The notes beneath the pieces were generated by a model, which was not told the DNA's origin, did not search any database, and saw only the letters and a program-made list of their open reading frames with translations. From NCBI GenBank assembly GCA_905199285.1, contig CAJKFZ010000187.1, positions 1 to 5,453 of the forward strand: a DNA stretch of 5,453 nucleotides, in the 5' to 3' direction. Below, piece after piece: positions 1-5,453 of this stretch. The translations under genes and the position numbers were made by a program. The stretch comes from an uncultured Ruminococcus sp. GTDB lineage: Bacteria; Bacillota; Clostridia; Oscillospirales; Ruminococcaceae. The stretch's first letter is position 1, and every line of letters begins with the position of its first letter.

Positions 1-191
1 GTAGTCCACGGTTTATCGTCCAACCATTCCATCCAGTATCTTTCTTCCGCAGAATTATCCCATACCAATCCGAAGGCTCCGCAGATAATCATATAATCCG
101 AACGTGTCAGTTGTTTCTGCATGGTAAAACGATTTGCGGAAAATTTATGTATATCATAATCTCCGTGAATGTCACCTGTAATAAAAATCAT
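1..191 (-). CDS. Metallophosphoesterase, N-terminal part (runs off window), motif II Asp replaced by Ala
   Basis: Partial gene: the first 63 codons are present and the rest lies beyond the left edge. The protein begins MIFITGDIHGDYDIHKF, which carries calcineurin-like phosphoesterase motif I (GDxHGD, Asp7 and His9). In this family a second block, normally CGDFG, supplies the Asp that bridges the two active-site metals. Here it reads IICGAFGLVWD, so the residue is Ala39 (codon GCC at 75-77, one base from GAC). Known family members hydrolyse phosphomonoesters or phosphodiesters with two metal ions; losing this ligand would be expected to damage or change activity. The start is supported by GAGAGG at 201-206, nine bases upstream of ATG. 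Motif III (GNHE) would lie outside the window, so the rest of the site cannot be judged. The family call is firm; the activity is doubtful. Confidence 0.85.
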   Translation of the reverse strand, partial: MIFITGDIHGDYDIHKFSANRFTMQKQLTRSDYMIICGAFGLVWDNSAEERYWMEWLDDKPWT

Positions 192-211
192 AATCCCAAA
201 CCTCTCAAAAA

Positions 212-240
212 TTTATTTCCTGTTTTCAAATAATTTTCAA
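212..240 (-). promoter_or_regulatory. Possible promoter for the metallophosphoesterase gene
   Basis: On the minus strand TTGAAA (235-240) is followed after 17 bases by AATAAA (212-217). Each hexamer matches the sigma-A consensus only partly. Transcription would begin close to the ribosome binding site and leave a very short leader. In DNA this AT-rich such a match can occur by chance, so the call is tentative. Confidence 0.22.
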
Positions 241-261
241 TGTTCTTGATTCACTTGCAGT

Positions 262-384
262 CTATTTATCTGCCAGCCATTTCCTATTGGCTGAACCCTT
301 GTCAAATGGATGTATCTGATAACTTTTAATAGTGCCGTCAGGATAAAAAGCATACCAATAGTCAGAAGAAATGGAATCACCAAT
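262..384 (-). pseudogene. Remnant: C-terminal fragment of an unidentified gene
   Basis: An open frame of 40 codons ends with TAG at 262-264. It has no usable start: an in-frame TAA (385-387) lies immediately upstream and the first codon is ATT. The translation nevertheless looks protein-like, with the stretches SDYWYAFYPDGTIKSYQIHP and FDKGSANRKWLADK. It is rich in aromatic and charged residues and has a plausible beta-hairpin turn (PDGT). I do not recognise the family. The simplest reading is the tail of a gene cut off when the neighbouring cassette was inserted or rearranged. A shifted frame (237-383) would encode a hydrophobic 48-residue peptide from TTG, but it has no ribosome binding site and looks like a shadow. 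Chance openness cannot be excluded for so short a frame. Confidence 0.38.
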
Positions 385-430
385 TTATGTTTTATTAATA
401 TACTTTGCTTGCTTTCATTTTGTTTTCCTT

Positions 431-1423
431 TTAGGTATTTATTTTTTGTAGATTAGATGAACGCAGCAATTCTTCTATTAATTTCATCCATTTGAGGTGT
501 AACGGTGGATTCTGACGTGGCAAATCATTGTAATTAGAGAGATCATATATCTCATTATCAGTTATATTATGCTTACTGAAAAGATATTTTATGGCATTTA
601 CGTTATTAAGACACCAATTTTTAAGTGTTTGATTGACAGATATGTCAGATACAATAAATGTTTTCTTATTGTCTTCAAAGCACTTTCCTATGTATCCATA
701 TATGATGGGAAGTTCTAATCCGTTGAATGAGCCTTTCATAGAAACAAAACGTTTTTCATCACGAAATTCAGGAATTATTTCGCCAATGTGTACTTGACCT
801 TTGTATATATAAGCGCCTGTTGAGCTAATTAAAATATTAAAGATATCAAGATCGGTAATATTGTTATCTTCTGCTGAAAGATTGATATCATCATATTCAT
901 CAGGATCGTCCATTTCGTTCATATGATTTACAATTTCTTCCTCAAATTTTCTTTTTTCAATTCTGATAGTTTCTTCAGCACGTTCTTTTTCTCTTTGAAT
1001 TTCACAGTCTTTCCGATACTGTTTAGCAAAATCGTTTGCAATAGTCCAACCAAGAGCTTCGGTAACTGTAAAAGCAACACCTGCACTTGCAAGCCATCCA
1101 ATACCTGGTATAAATTTTAAGATAGAACGTGCTATAGTTGTTCCAATCAATGTAGCAGCTGCTGCACTGAGAATAGATTTTGCAGCAGATTCAGTCAATT
1201 CTATATCAAAAACTTTACCAAGTGATATAACCATTGTTACTTGTGCCGCTGACATAGGAACAGCATCTGCTATGGGAATAGGTATAAATCCTAAGCCCCC
1301 ACAAGTGATGGCGGAAGTATGTATAATGGTATGGCATGATGCAATTTGTTTGGATGTCATAAGCTTTCCTGCTTCAAGCCGAGCATCTTCTGCCATTCTC
1401 TTAAATTCCTTTTTCTTGGACAT
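431..1423 (-). CDS. DUF697-like membrane-associated protein with coiled coil and unrecognised C-terminal domain
   Basis: Third gene of the cassette, 330 residues. Residues 30-132 resemble the DUF697 (YcjF-type) domain: a run of hydrophobic helices with FIPIPIADAVP (46-56), QVTMVISLGKVF (61-72), ILKFIPGIGW (101-110) and TEALGWTIANDF (121-132). In other proteins this domain is commonly found attached to, or encoded beside, GTPases; no P-loop is present here. Residues 135-170 are a highly charged Lys/Glu/Arg-rich helix, probably a coiled coil, followed by an acidic linker (171-191, DDPDEYDD). Residues 192-330 look like a soluble alpha/beta domain that I do not recognise. The start is well supported: AAGGAG (1433-1438) lies nine bases upstream, and the stop of the preceding gene is only 18 bases away, so co-transcription is very likely. 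No terminator-like hairpin with a T-run follows it. The DUF697 relationship is read from motifs; its role in this cassette is unknown. Confidence 0.85.
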   Translation of the reverse strand: MSKKKEFKRMAEDARLEAGKLMTSKQIASCHTIIHTSAITCGGLGFIPIPIADAVPMSAAQVTMVISLGKVFDIELTESAAKSILSAAAATLIGTTIARSILKFIPGIGWLASAGVAFTVTEALGWTIANDFAKQYRKDCEIQREKERAEETIRIEKRKFEEEIVNHMNEMDDPDEYDDINLSAEDNNITDLDIFNILISSTGAYIYKGQVHIGEIIPEFRDEKRFVSMKGSFNGLELPIIYGYIGKCFEDNKKTFIVSDISVNQTLKNWCLNNVNAIKYLFSKHNITDNEIYDLSNYNDLPRQNPPLHLKWMKLIEELLRSSNLQKINT

Positions 1424-1441
1424 AATAAATCTCTCCTTATA

Positions 1442-2485
1442 TTATAACTGATGATTTCTTCTCATATTTTTGATGCTTTCAGAAGTATCTTTCATAGATT
1501 TATTTACTTCATCAATATTGGGTTCAATGTTTGTAACATTACCGTCTTTGTCTGTTTCAGTTACTCTATATAAAGAACTGTCAACAAGTTTTTTTAGTAT
1601 ACTTACAATCAGTATATTATTCTCGACAATTAATTTTTCTGCATCAGTGTAAGTGTTCCAATCACAATTATTCTGAACAAGGTTCTGGAGCTTTAAAACA
1701 TTAGGAATATAATACTTATTTTTTATAACCAACAGGTGATTTCTCAGCTTCATAGATGTAATTGATATATCTTCAAGAATATTGATATTATCATTTACCG
1801 CTTTTTCAACTTCCTGAACAGAATTCATTACTTCATTAGCTTTTTTCATAACTTTATTACCCATAACAGCAAAAGCTACACCACCAAAAAGCATTCCTGC
1901 TCCCAGACTTAATGAGTTTAAAACAAACATTCCAAGAGCCATTCCGCCTCCTCCGACAGCTATAGCTCCGCCTCCCAGTGCCGCAAGAGCAGCATTTGTA
2001 GCTGCTGCACCAGATAAACTTGCAATTGCTGTTCCCGTTGACGCAGTTCCTAATGCCATGACAGTAGAAGTCGTACCAGCAGAGGCAATAGCCCCGAAAA
2101 TACCTGCTGCCGTAACACCGCCTATTACACCCAAAAGTGCATGACCAGCAACTGATACTTGTTTTATCTCTTTAAAATTAAATTCCGGAATATTATTATC
2201 CATTTCGTGGAGAATAAATTCGGGTCGATTTTTGATTTTTTCATAAGCCTCAGTAAATTGTTTGAAAGAGGCTATAATTTTCAGTTCAGTTTTTCCTAAC
2301 TGTTCAAGACGCAGCTGGGTATTTTCAGAAGTTTCCTTAAAACGTTTTTGAATTTTCTCGTCTAAATTTTCTGCAATTTTAAATAATTCTTTTGCGCCTG
2401 CGAGATCGTCAACTCCTTTAAAAGCCATGCCCATACCTCCGGCACCGACTCCTATAGCAAGCGGAATAAGTAAAAATGGTAACAT
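1442..2485 (-). CDS. Glycine-zipper-like protein with Gly/Ala-rich hydrophobic core flanked by coiled coils
   Basis: Second gene of the cassette, 347 residues. Residues 1-22 are a hydrophobic, glycine-containing segment that could be a membrane anchor or signal-like helix. Residues 25-95 are charged and helical, likely a coiled coil. Residues 110-210 form a long Gly/Ala/Ser/Thr-rich hydrophobic core with small residues at regular spacing, including GTASTGTAIASLSGAAATN (146-164) and ALGGGAIAVGGGGMALG (169-185). I recall this type of block from bacterial proteins of unknown function; it resembles glycine zippers that pack membrane helices or line oligomers. Residues 211-255 are again helical and charged, and the C-terminal ~90 residues are polar and helical. 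The ribosome binding site AAGGAGG (2494-2500) overlaps the stop codon of the upstream gene, eight bases from ATG, so translation is probably coupled. Membrane insertion and oligomerisation are inferred from composition. No catalytic motif is visible. Confidence 0.85.
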   Translation of the reverse strand: MLPFLLIPLAIGVGAGGMGMAFKGVDDLAGAKELFKIAENLDEKIQKRFKETSENTQLRLEQLGKTELKIIASFKQFTEAYEKIKNRPEFILHEMDNNIPEFNFKEIKQVSVAGHALLGVIGGVTAAGIFGAIASAGTTSTVMALGTASTGTAIASLSGAAATNAALAALGGGAIAVGGGGMALGMFVLNSLSLGAGMLFGGVAFAVMGNKVMKKANEVMNSVQEVEKAVNDNINILEDISITSMKLRNHLLVIKNKYYIPNVLKLQNLVQNNCDWNTYTDAEKLIVENNILIVSILKKLVDSSLYRVTETDKDGNVTNIEPNIDEVNKSMKDTSESIKNMRRNHQL

Positions 2486-2493
2486 AAAAATTT

Positions 2494-2500
2494 CCTCCTT
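2494..2500 (-). promoter_or_regulatory. Ribosome binding site overlapping the upstream stop codon
   Basis: A perfect AAGGAGG begins inside the TAA stop (2499-2501) of the 530-residue protein gene and lies eight bases before the ATG of the 347-residue protein gene. Ribosomes ending on the first gene would sit on this site. That fits coupled translation of the two proteins and fixes the start of the second gene. Confidence 0.8.
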
Positions 2501-4091
2501 AAAGAACTAATTGAAAATCAGGGTCGTTCATAGCATCATCCAAGGAACGTTCACCCCATGGACATTCTATATTAAGTGATTTTGCTGTATTTTTGAGTGT
2601 TTGATTAAGTTCTGTATCGTTCTTAAAATGCGCAGAAGATAATCTTCCGGCAATTTCTGTTTCTTGTTTAAAGCGTTCAATATCTATGTTCTTGAGCTTT
2701 GCACAATAATCATTAAATAATTTGGCTTGATGCTTATAGTCTTTTATAGTTTCATCAAATGCCTTGTTCAGGAATGAATCAAACGGATTGTTATCTATGT
2801 AAAATAAGAGCGTTATTGTGAGTAATCCGGTACAAAGACTTCCAGCAAATGATGAAATAATATCAGCTAATGGAACGGGAACTACTGTCAGTTGGGTACG
2901 CAGTGTTTCTTGAATGCTTGTTCCGATGATAACGCTTGCACCTGTTGCAAGGATTTTTAATGCGGCAGTCATGCGGTCGCAAAACCATAGATCATCAGGA
3001 TTAAATAAGATGATCTTGGCTGCTTCAACAATAGAAGACCATGCCTGGCGGATTATTCTTGCTAAGTTTTTTGTGGTTGTGAAGAAAATGTTACACAGCG
3101 TTGTACTTAGGGATGACATTATTCCACCGAGAGTACCTTGACCGAATTTAGAAATAATATCTTTATATTTGCTTTTTGCACTTTCAAATCCTGATTTAAT
3201 TCCATTTATGATGGCAGAAATTTTATCTTCTGTCTTCTTTCCGGCAGTTTTAAAACTATCTTTTATACAAAACCAGACTTCTGTAAGTACGAATCCGAGA
3301 ACCTGCCTCGCCCCCATTTGCAATCCTCTTTTGCTGGCAGCCTTAGCAGCATCAAAATAAAATCTTCTACAGTTGGGATTGCTCAAATCAAGATAATATG
3401 CTTTTGAAAGTTTCTTCTCATAAGCTGCTTTGGCTTTATTATAACGATTCATCATTCTGTTCTTTACATCATCTGGTAATTCAGGATGTTTCGCTATGTA
3501 ATCAGGGATTTCATCATCTCTCATAGATTTATTAAGATGCTCATTTGTCCATTGTAAATTATATTTATCGTCTACAAGCTCTTTGGTTGATAATCCTGCA
3601 AGTAATCTTCCTTTATCATTATGAGCTGTATTTGCAGCAATAACATGATCCAATTCAGCAGTTTTATCTGTAGGATGCCCTTTACTTCTTCCGAGAAATC
3701 CCAAGGGTTTACCTTCATAGGCGTCCTGTACTGTATTATTGTTGTTTTCATCATACGAATTTCTTGCTTCTGCTTTTATCCTTTGAAAATTCGTACCCTT
3801 TCCTTCAACATCCTTGTGTGAATATGGTCCACGATTTTCGTAATCAGCTTCGTTCCGTTTATTCTTGTATTCCATTTCATAATCAACGCCGATTTTTCGC
3901 ACATTATAAATCGTATCAACATCACCGCCATGTTGATTCTGTATAAACAGATCAAGACCGAAAGCAGTTATAATACTTGAAAAAATAACTCTTTCATATT
4001 GCTCAAATAAGTTTTCAAAAACAGACTTTTCAAGTTCAGGTGAAAAATCTTCTTCAATATTTAAAACAAATGATTTGATTATTGTATCCAT
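2499..4091 (-). CDS. HNH-like nuclease protein with C-terminal membrane-type helices
   Basis: First gene of the cassette, 530 residues. Residues 1-50 are mostly helical. Residues 55-130 are polar and charged. An HNH-like (beta-beta-alpha metal) signature follows: ELDHV (146-150, Asp148-His149), then KYNLQWTNEHLNKSM (176-190), with Asn178, His185 and Asn187 in the usual order. Family members cut nucleic acid with one metal ion; activity of this protein is inferred. The motif is preceded by GFLGRSKG (131-138), which I associate with HNH proteins of this kind, though I cannot name the family. Residues 245-365 are helical and amphipathic. Residues 376-432 include two hydrophobic segments around VVPVPLADII (403-412), a likely membrane hairpin. 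Residues 440-530 are a charged helical tail. The start is supported by GAAGG (4100-4104), eight bases upstream. The protein may be a membrane-tethered nuclease. The HNH call is from motif spacing only, because the metal-ligand pattern is short. Confidence 0.83.
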   Translation of the reverse strand: MDTIIKSFVLNIEEDFSPELEKSVFENLFEQYERVIFSSIITAFGLDLFIQNQHGGDVDTIYNVRKIGVDYEMEYKNKRNEADYENRGPYSHKDVEGKGTNFQRIKAEARNSYDENNNNTVQDAYEGKPLGFLGRSKGHPTDKTAELDHVIAANTAHNDKGRLLAGLSTKELVDDKYNLQWTNEHLNKSMRDDEIPDYIAKHPELPDDVKNRMMNRYNKAKAAYEKKLSKAYYLDLSNPNCRRFYFDAAKAASKRGLQMGARQVLGFVLTEVWFCIKDSFKTAGKKTEDKISAIINGIKSGFESAKSKYKDIISKFGQGTLGGIMSSLSTTLCNIFFTTTKNLARIIRQAWSSIVEAAKIILFNPDDLWFCDRMTAALKILATGASVIIGTSIQETLRTQLTVVPVPLADIISSFAGSLCTGLLTITLLFYIDNNPFDSFLNKAFDETIKDYKHQAKLFNDYCAKLKNIDIERFKQETEIAGRLSSAHFKNDTELNQTLKNTAKSLNIECPWGERSLDDAMNDPDFQLVL

Positions 4092-4109
4092 TTATATAGC
4101 CTTCTTTCA

Positions 4110-4127
4110 TTATGTAATAATCTCCAT
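4110..4127 (-). other. Five-codon mini-ORF upstream of the cassette
   Basis: ATG GAG ATT ATT ACA TAA on the minus strand encodes MEIIT. It is preceded by a purine-rich AGGAGTCAGGGGG stretch that could bind ribosomes. Its stop lies a few bases before the ribosome binding site of the 530-residue protein gene. It could act as a translated leader feeding ribosomes to that gene, but so short a frame may be chance. Confidence 0.2.
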
Positions 4128-4156
4128 CGTATCCCCCTGACTCCTGATTTGGAGAT
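4120..4156 (+). repeat. Inverted repeat in the integrase-cassette spacer
   Basis: ATCTCCA (4120-4126) and TGGAGAT (4150-4156) are perfect 7-bp inverted arms with a 23-base loop. The right-hand arm can instead pair with a closer partner (CTCC at 4141-4144 with GGAG at 4151-4154), so two alternative hairpins are possible. No T-run follows on either strand, so it does not look like a standard intrinsic terminator. It may be a weak attenuator, a recombination-site element or chance. Confidence 0.3.
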
Positions 4157-4230
4157 AAAATCCGATAAATTAATGCAAAACAGGCAAAATTCACAAAATA
4201 TCAACTAAAAATCCGACCAGAAATGCAAAT
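4156..4230. repeat. Two imperfect direct repeats, possible integrase arm-binding sites
   Basis: Two copies of the pattern AAAATCCGA, six or seven bases, then ATGCAAA lie about 50 bases apart. The first spans roughly 4157-4179 (TCCGA at 4161-4165, ATGCAAA at 4173-4179). The second spans roughly 4207-4229 (TCCGA at 4212-4216, ATGCAAA at 4223-4229) and abuts the integrase stop codon. Tn916-type integrases use their N-terminal domain to bind short direct repeats near the element ends, so these are candidates for that role. No core crossover sequence or duplicated att site was found in the window. Confidence 0.35.
4168..4196 (-). promoter_or_regulatory. Weak candidate promoter for the three-gene cassette
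   Basis: On the minus strand TTGTGA (4191-4196) and TTAATT (4168-4173) are separated by 17 bases. Both hexamers match sigma-A consensus poorly (four and three of six). It is the best pair I found between the integrase and the cassette, and it lies between the two direct repeats, so integrase binding could affect it. The cassette could equally be read through from the integrase promoter, since no clear terminator separates them. Confidence 0.22.
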
Positions 4231-5336
4231 CAAAATGCGTATAATTTCCGGAGCTGACGGCGTTTGTCGTCCATTGAAGAATGAACGTATCGGTCGAGAG
4301 TAATTTTTACATTGGAATGTCCAAGCAGTTCACTTACAGTTTTAACATCGATTCCGCAGCGAATACATTCCGTAGCAAAGGTATGGCGAAGAACGTGAAA
4401 ATTTTTGTAGGGTATATCCTCCGTTATAAGAAAATTCTTATAACGTTCCCGATAAGTTCTCGGCTCGATGTACCTATTGGAACAGGTCAGAAAATAATTT
4501 TCAGGCTTGCACTTTTCCTTAAATTCCGTTAACCGTTGAATCATAAAAGGCGGCACAGGAATTTTTCGGGTTGATTTCCTGCTTTTTGGAGCGTCGATCA
4601 CAACGAGCGTTTTGGGATCATTTCCGGCAGGATTTTTTATTCGATACAAAGTTTTACTCACCGAAATAAGCTGATCGTCCATGTCGATATCAGACCATTT
4701 CAAGGCACAAACCTCGCCGATTCGCATACCCGTGTACAGGCAAAGAAGTATCCCTAAATCCGATACATTTCCGGTTATAGCGTAATTTCTGATACGTTCC
4801 ATTTCTGCTTTGCTGAAAGTTTCAACTTCCTTAAATTCTGTTTTGGGGAGCGAAATATTCTTAGCCGGATTTGAAATATTAAGCGTAATTTCGCCATATT
4901 TGAAAACAGATTTCAGAACGATCACTATTTCCTTAACAGTATTGGCGGAAAGTCCTGAAACACGTGTTCCACCCGATTCAAGAAGTTTCGAGATGTATTG
5001 ATTGATCATAAAAACCGTAATTTTATCGGGATTGAGCGCTGCAAATTCAGGTCGGATATGAGTTTCATAGAGTGATACATAGTTCACATAAGTAGATTTT
5101 TTAACGATATTTTTCCTACTTTCAAGCCACTGCTCAAAAAGCTGTTCAAAAGTGATTGAACTTTTGTTAACGCAGGTCTTTCTCATTGCCTCTTGCAGTT
5201 TCTGCGAACATTCGCGGTATGTACGAGCGTAAACCGATGAATATTTTGTCTTTCCTTTTTCGTTAAGCCCCGATTTATAGCGGCCTTCCCAGCGTCCGTC
5301 CTTTCGCTTGAATATGTTTTCTCCACGTCTTGACAT
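4230..5336 (-). CDS. Tyrosine recombinase / site-specific integrase, Tn916 type
   Basis: Complete 368-residue integrase that would catalyse insertion and excision of a mobile element by cutting DNA with a tyrosine nucleophile. Residues 1-52 fit the AP2-like, arm-site-binding N-terminal domain (KRKDGRWEGRY near 10-20). Residues 60-155 fit the SAM-like core-binding domain. Residues 170-355 are the catalytic domain. The active-site set is intact: Arg205 in YTGMRIGEV, Lys251 in APKSRKSTRKIP (assigned by alignment by eye), His314 and Arg317 in HVLRHTFATE, His340 in LLGHSNVKIT, and the nucleophile Tyr350 in DRYVHSS. Length is close to the usual 370-400 residues for this group. AGGAGGTG at 5343-5350, six bases upstream of ATG, fixes the start. 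No excisionase gene is visible, so excision would need a partner outside the window. Its GC content looks somewhat higher than the three genes beside it, which hints at separate origins. Confidence 0.95.
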   Translation of the reverse strand: MSRRGENIFKRKDGRWEGRYKSGLNEKGKTKYSSVYARTYRECSQKLQEAMRKTCVNKSSITFEQLFEQWLESRKNIVKKSTYVNYVSLYETHIRPEFAALNPDKITVFMINQYISKLLESGGTRVSGLSANTVKEIVIVLKSVFKYGEITLNISNPAKNISLPKTEFKEVETFSKAEMERIRNYAITGNVSDLGILLCLYTGMRIGEVCALKWSDIDMDDQLISVSKTLYRIKNPAGNDPKTLVVIDAPKSRKSTRKIPVPPFMIQRLTEFKEKCKPENYFLTCSNRYIEPRTYRERYKNFLITEDIPYKNFHVLRHTFATECIRCGIDVKTVSELLGHSNVKITLDRYVHSSMDDKRRQLRKLYAF

Positions 5337-5342
5337 TTAATG

Positions 5343-5350
5343 CACCTCCT
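5343..5350 (-). promoter_or_regulatory. Strong ribosome binding site for the integrase
   Basis: AGGAGGTG is a near-perfect anti-16S match placed six bases before the ATG at 5336. It settles the start codon and implies that the integrase is translated well once transcribed. Confidence 0.8.
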
Positions 5351-5384
5351 GTTTTATCACCCATTTTTTTAAACGAGCAAAAAT

Positions 5385-5393
5385 AGTATAACA
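5385..5393 (-). promoter_or_regulatory. Extended -10 promoter for the integrase
   Basis: The minus strand reads TGT TATACT: a TATACT -10 box (5385-5390) with the TG of an extended -10 one base upstream (5391-5393). No good -35 hexamer is found at 16-18 bases, which is common for extended -10 promoters. The leader to the ribosome binding site is about 30 bases. The remaining AT-rich sequence to the right edge shows no gene I can support. Confidence 0.5.
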
Positions 5394-5453
5394 CAAACAA
5401 CATTCTGACGAGAAATAAAGAAAAAAAGACTTATTTTACGCTGAAAATCTAAG

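Noticed and set aside
274..293. Hairpin CAGCCA/TGGCTG as a terminator for the cassette
   Set aside because: The stem is only six base pairs and no T-run follows on either strand. It falls inside the gene remnant.
237..383. Hydrophobic 48-residue frame starting at TTG in the left intergenic region, resembling a small membrane protein
   Set aside because: There is no ribosome binding site before the TTG, and the frame overlaps the more protein-like 262-384 fragment. A one-base-shifted reading of aromatic-rich codons readily yields hydrophobic residues.
923..1120. Phe/Ser-rich 65-codon plus-strand frame
   Set aside because: It is the complement of the Lys/Glu-rich coiled-coil coding stretch of the 330-residue protein; Phe/Ser richness is the expected shadow of such codons.
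2914..3360. Two plus-strand open frames of 75 and 63 codons
   Set aside because: Both are antisense to the 530-residue protein gene, show no recognisable domain and give low-complexity translations typical of shadow frames.
3572..3946. Open frames of 60-66 codons on both strands within the HNH gene
   Set aside because: They overlap the region encoding the HNH motif in the real frame. The minus-strand one is simply a shifted reading of the same sequence.
4281..4532. 83-codon plus-strand open frame
   Set aside because: It lies wholly inside the integrase gene, antisense to the catalytic domain that carries the conserved Arg, His and Tyr residues. Its translation has no recognisable domain.
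5361..5370. T-run near the right end as part of an intrinsic terminator
   Set aside because: No stable GC-rich stem lies beside it, and the segment is better explained as the AT-rich leader of the integrase transcript.
1..5453. CRISPR array, tRNA or rRNA gene, or insertion-sequence ends
   Set aside because: No regularly spaced repeats, no tRNA-like cloverleaf or CCA end, no rRNA-like sequence and no terminal inverted repeats flanking a transposase were seen by eye on either strand.

Overview
The window looks like an accessory region of a low-GC Bacillota genome, probably a clostridial or ruminococcal gut-type lineage. The grounds are AT-rich DNA, strong AGGAGG-type ribosome binding sites, a Tn916-type tyrosine integrase, and a metallophosphoesterase of a form common in Clostridia. 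The lineage is an inference from style, not from a marker gene. Every gene I can support lies on the minus strand, so the region is transcribed from right to left.

Right end (5337-5453): a short AT-rich leader carries a good extended -10 promoter and an AGGAGGTG ribosome binding site for the integrase. 4230-5336: a complete tyrosine recombinase with every catalytic residue visible. 4092-4229: a 138-base spacer with two imperfect direct repeats, a 7-bp inverted repeat, a five-codon mini-ORF and a weak possible promoter. It is the likeliest place for integrase arm sites or an attachment site, but no core att duplication could be identified.

431-4091: three tightly packed genes (gaps of 13 and 18 bases) that form one operon. 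The first encodes a 530-residue protein with an HNH-like nuclease motif in its N-terminal third and membrane-type helices in its C-terminal half. The second encodes a 347-residue protein with a long glycine/alanine-rich, glycine-zipper-like core between coiled coils. The third encodes a 330-residue protein with a DUF697-like hydrophobic domain, a charged coiled coil and an unrecognised C-terminal domain. The first and third proteins share a Pro-x-Pro-x-Ala-Asp motif in their hydrophobic segments. A nuclease, a membrane-inserting core protein and a DUF697 protein beside an integrase suggest a membrane-associated conflict or defence cassette. That function is inferred, not shown.

Left end (1-430): a short remnant reads like the C-terminus of a lost gene (262-384). 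After it comes the 5' part of a metallophosphoesterase gene (1-191, running off the window), in which the expected metal-bridging Asp of motif II is Ala.
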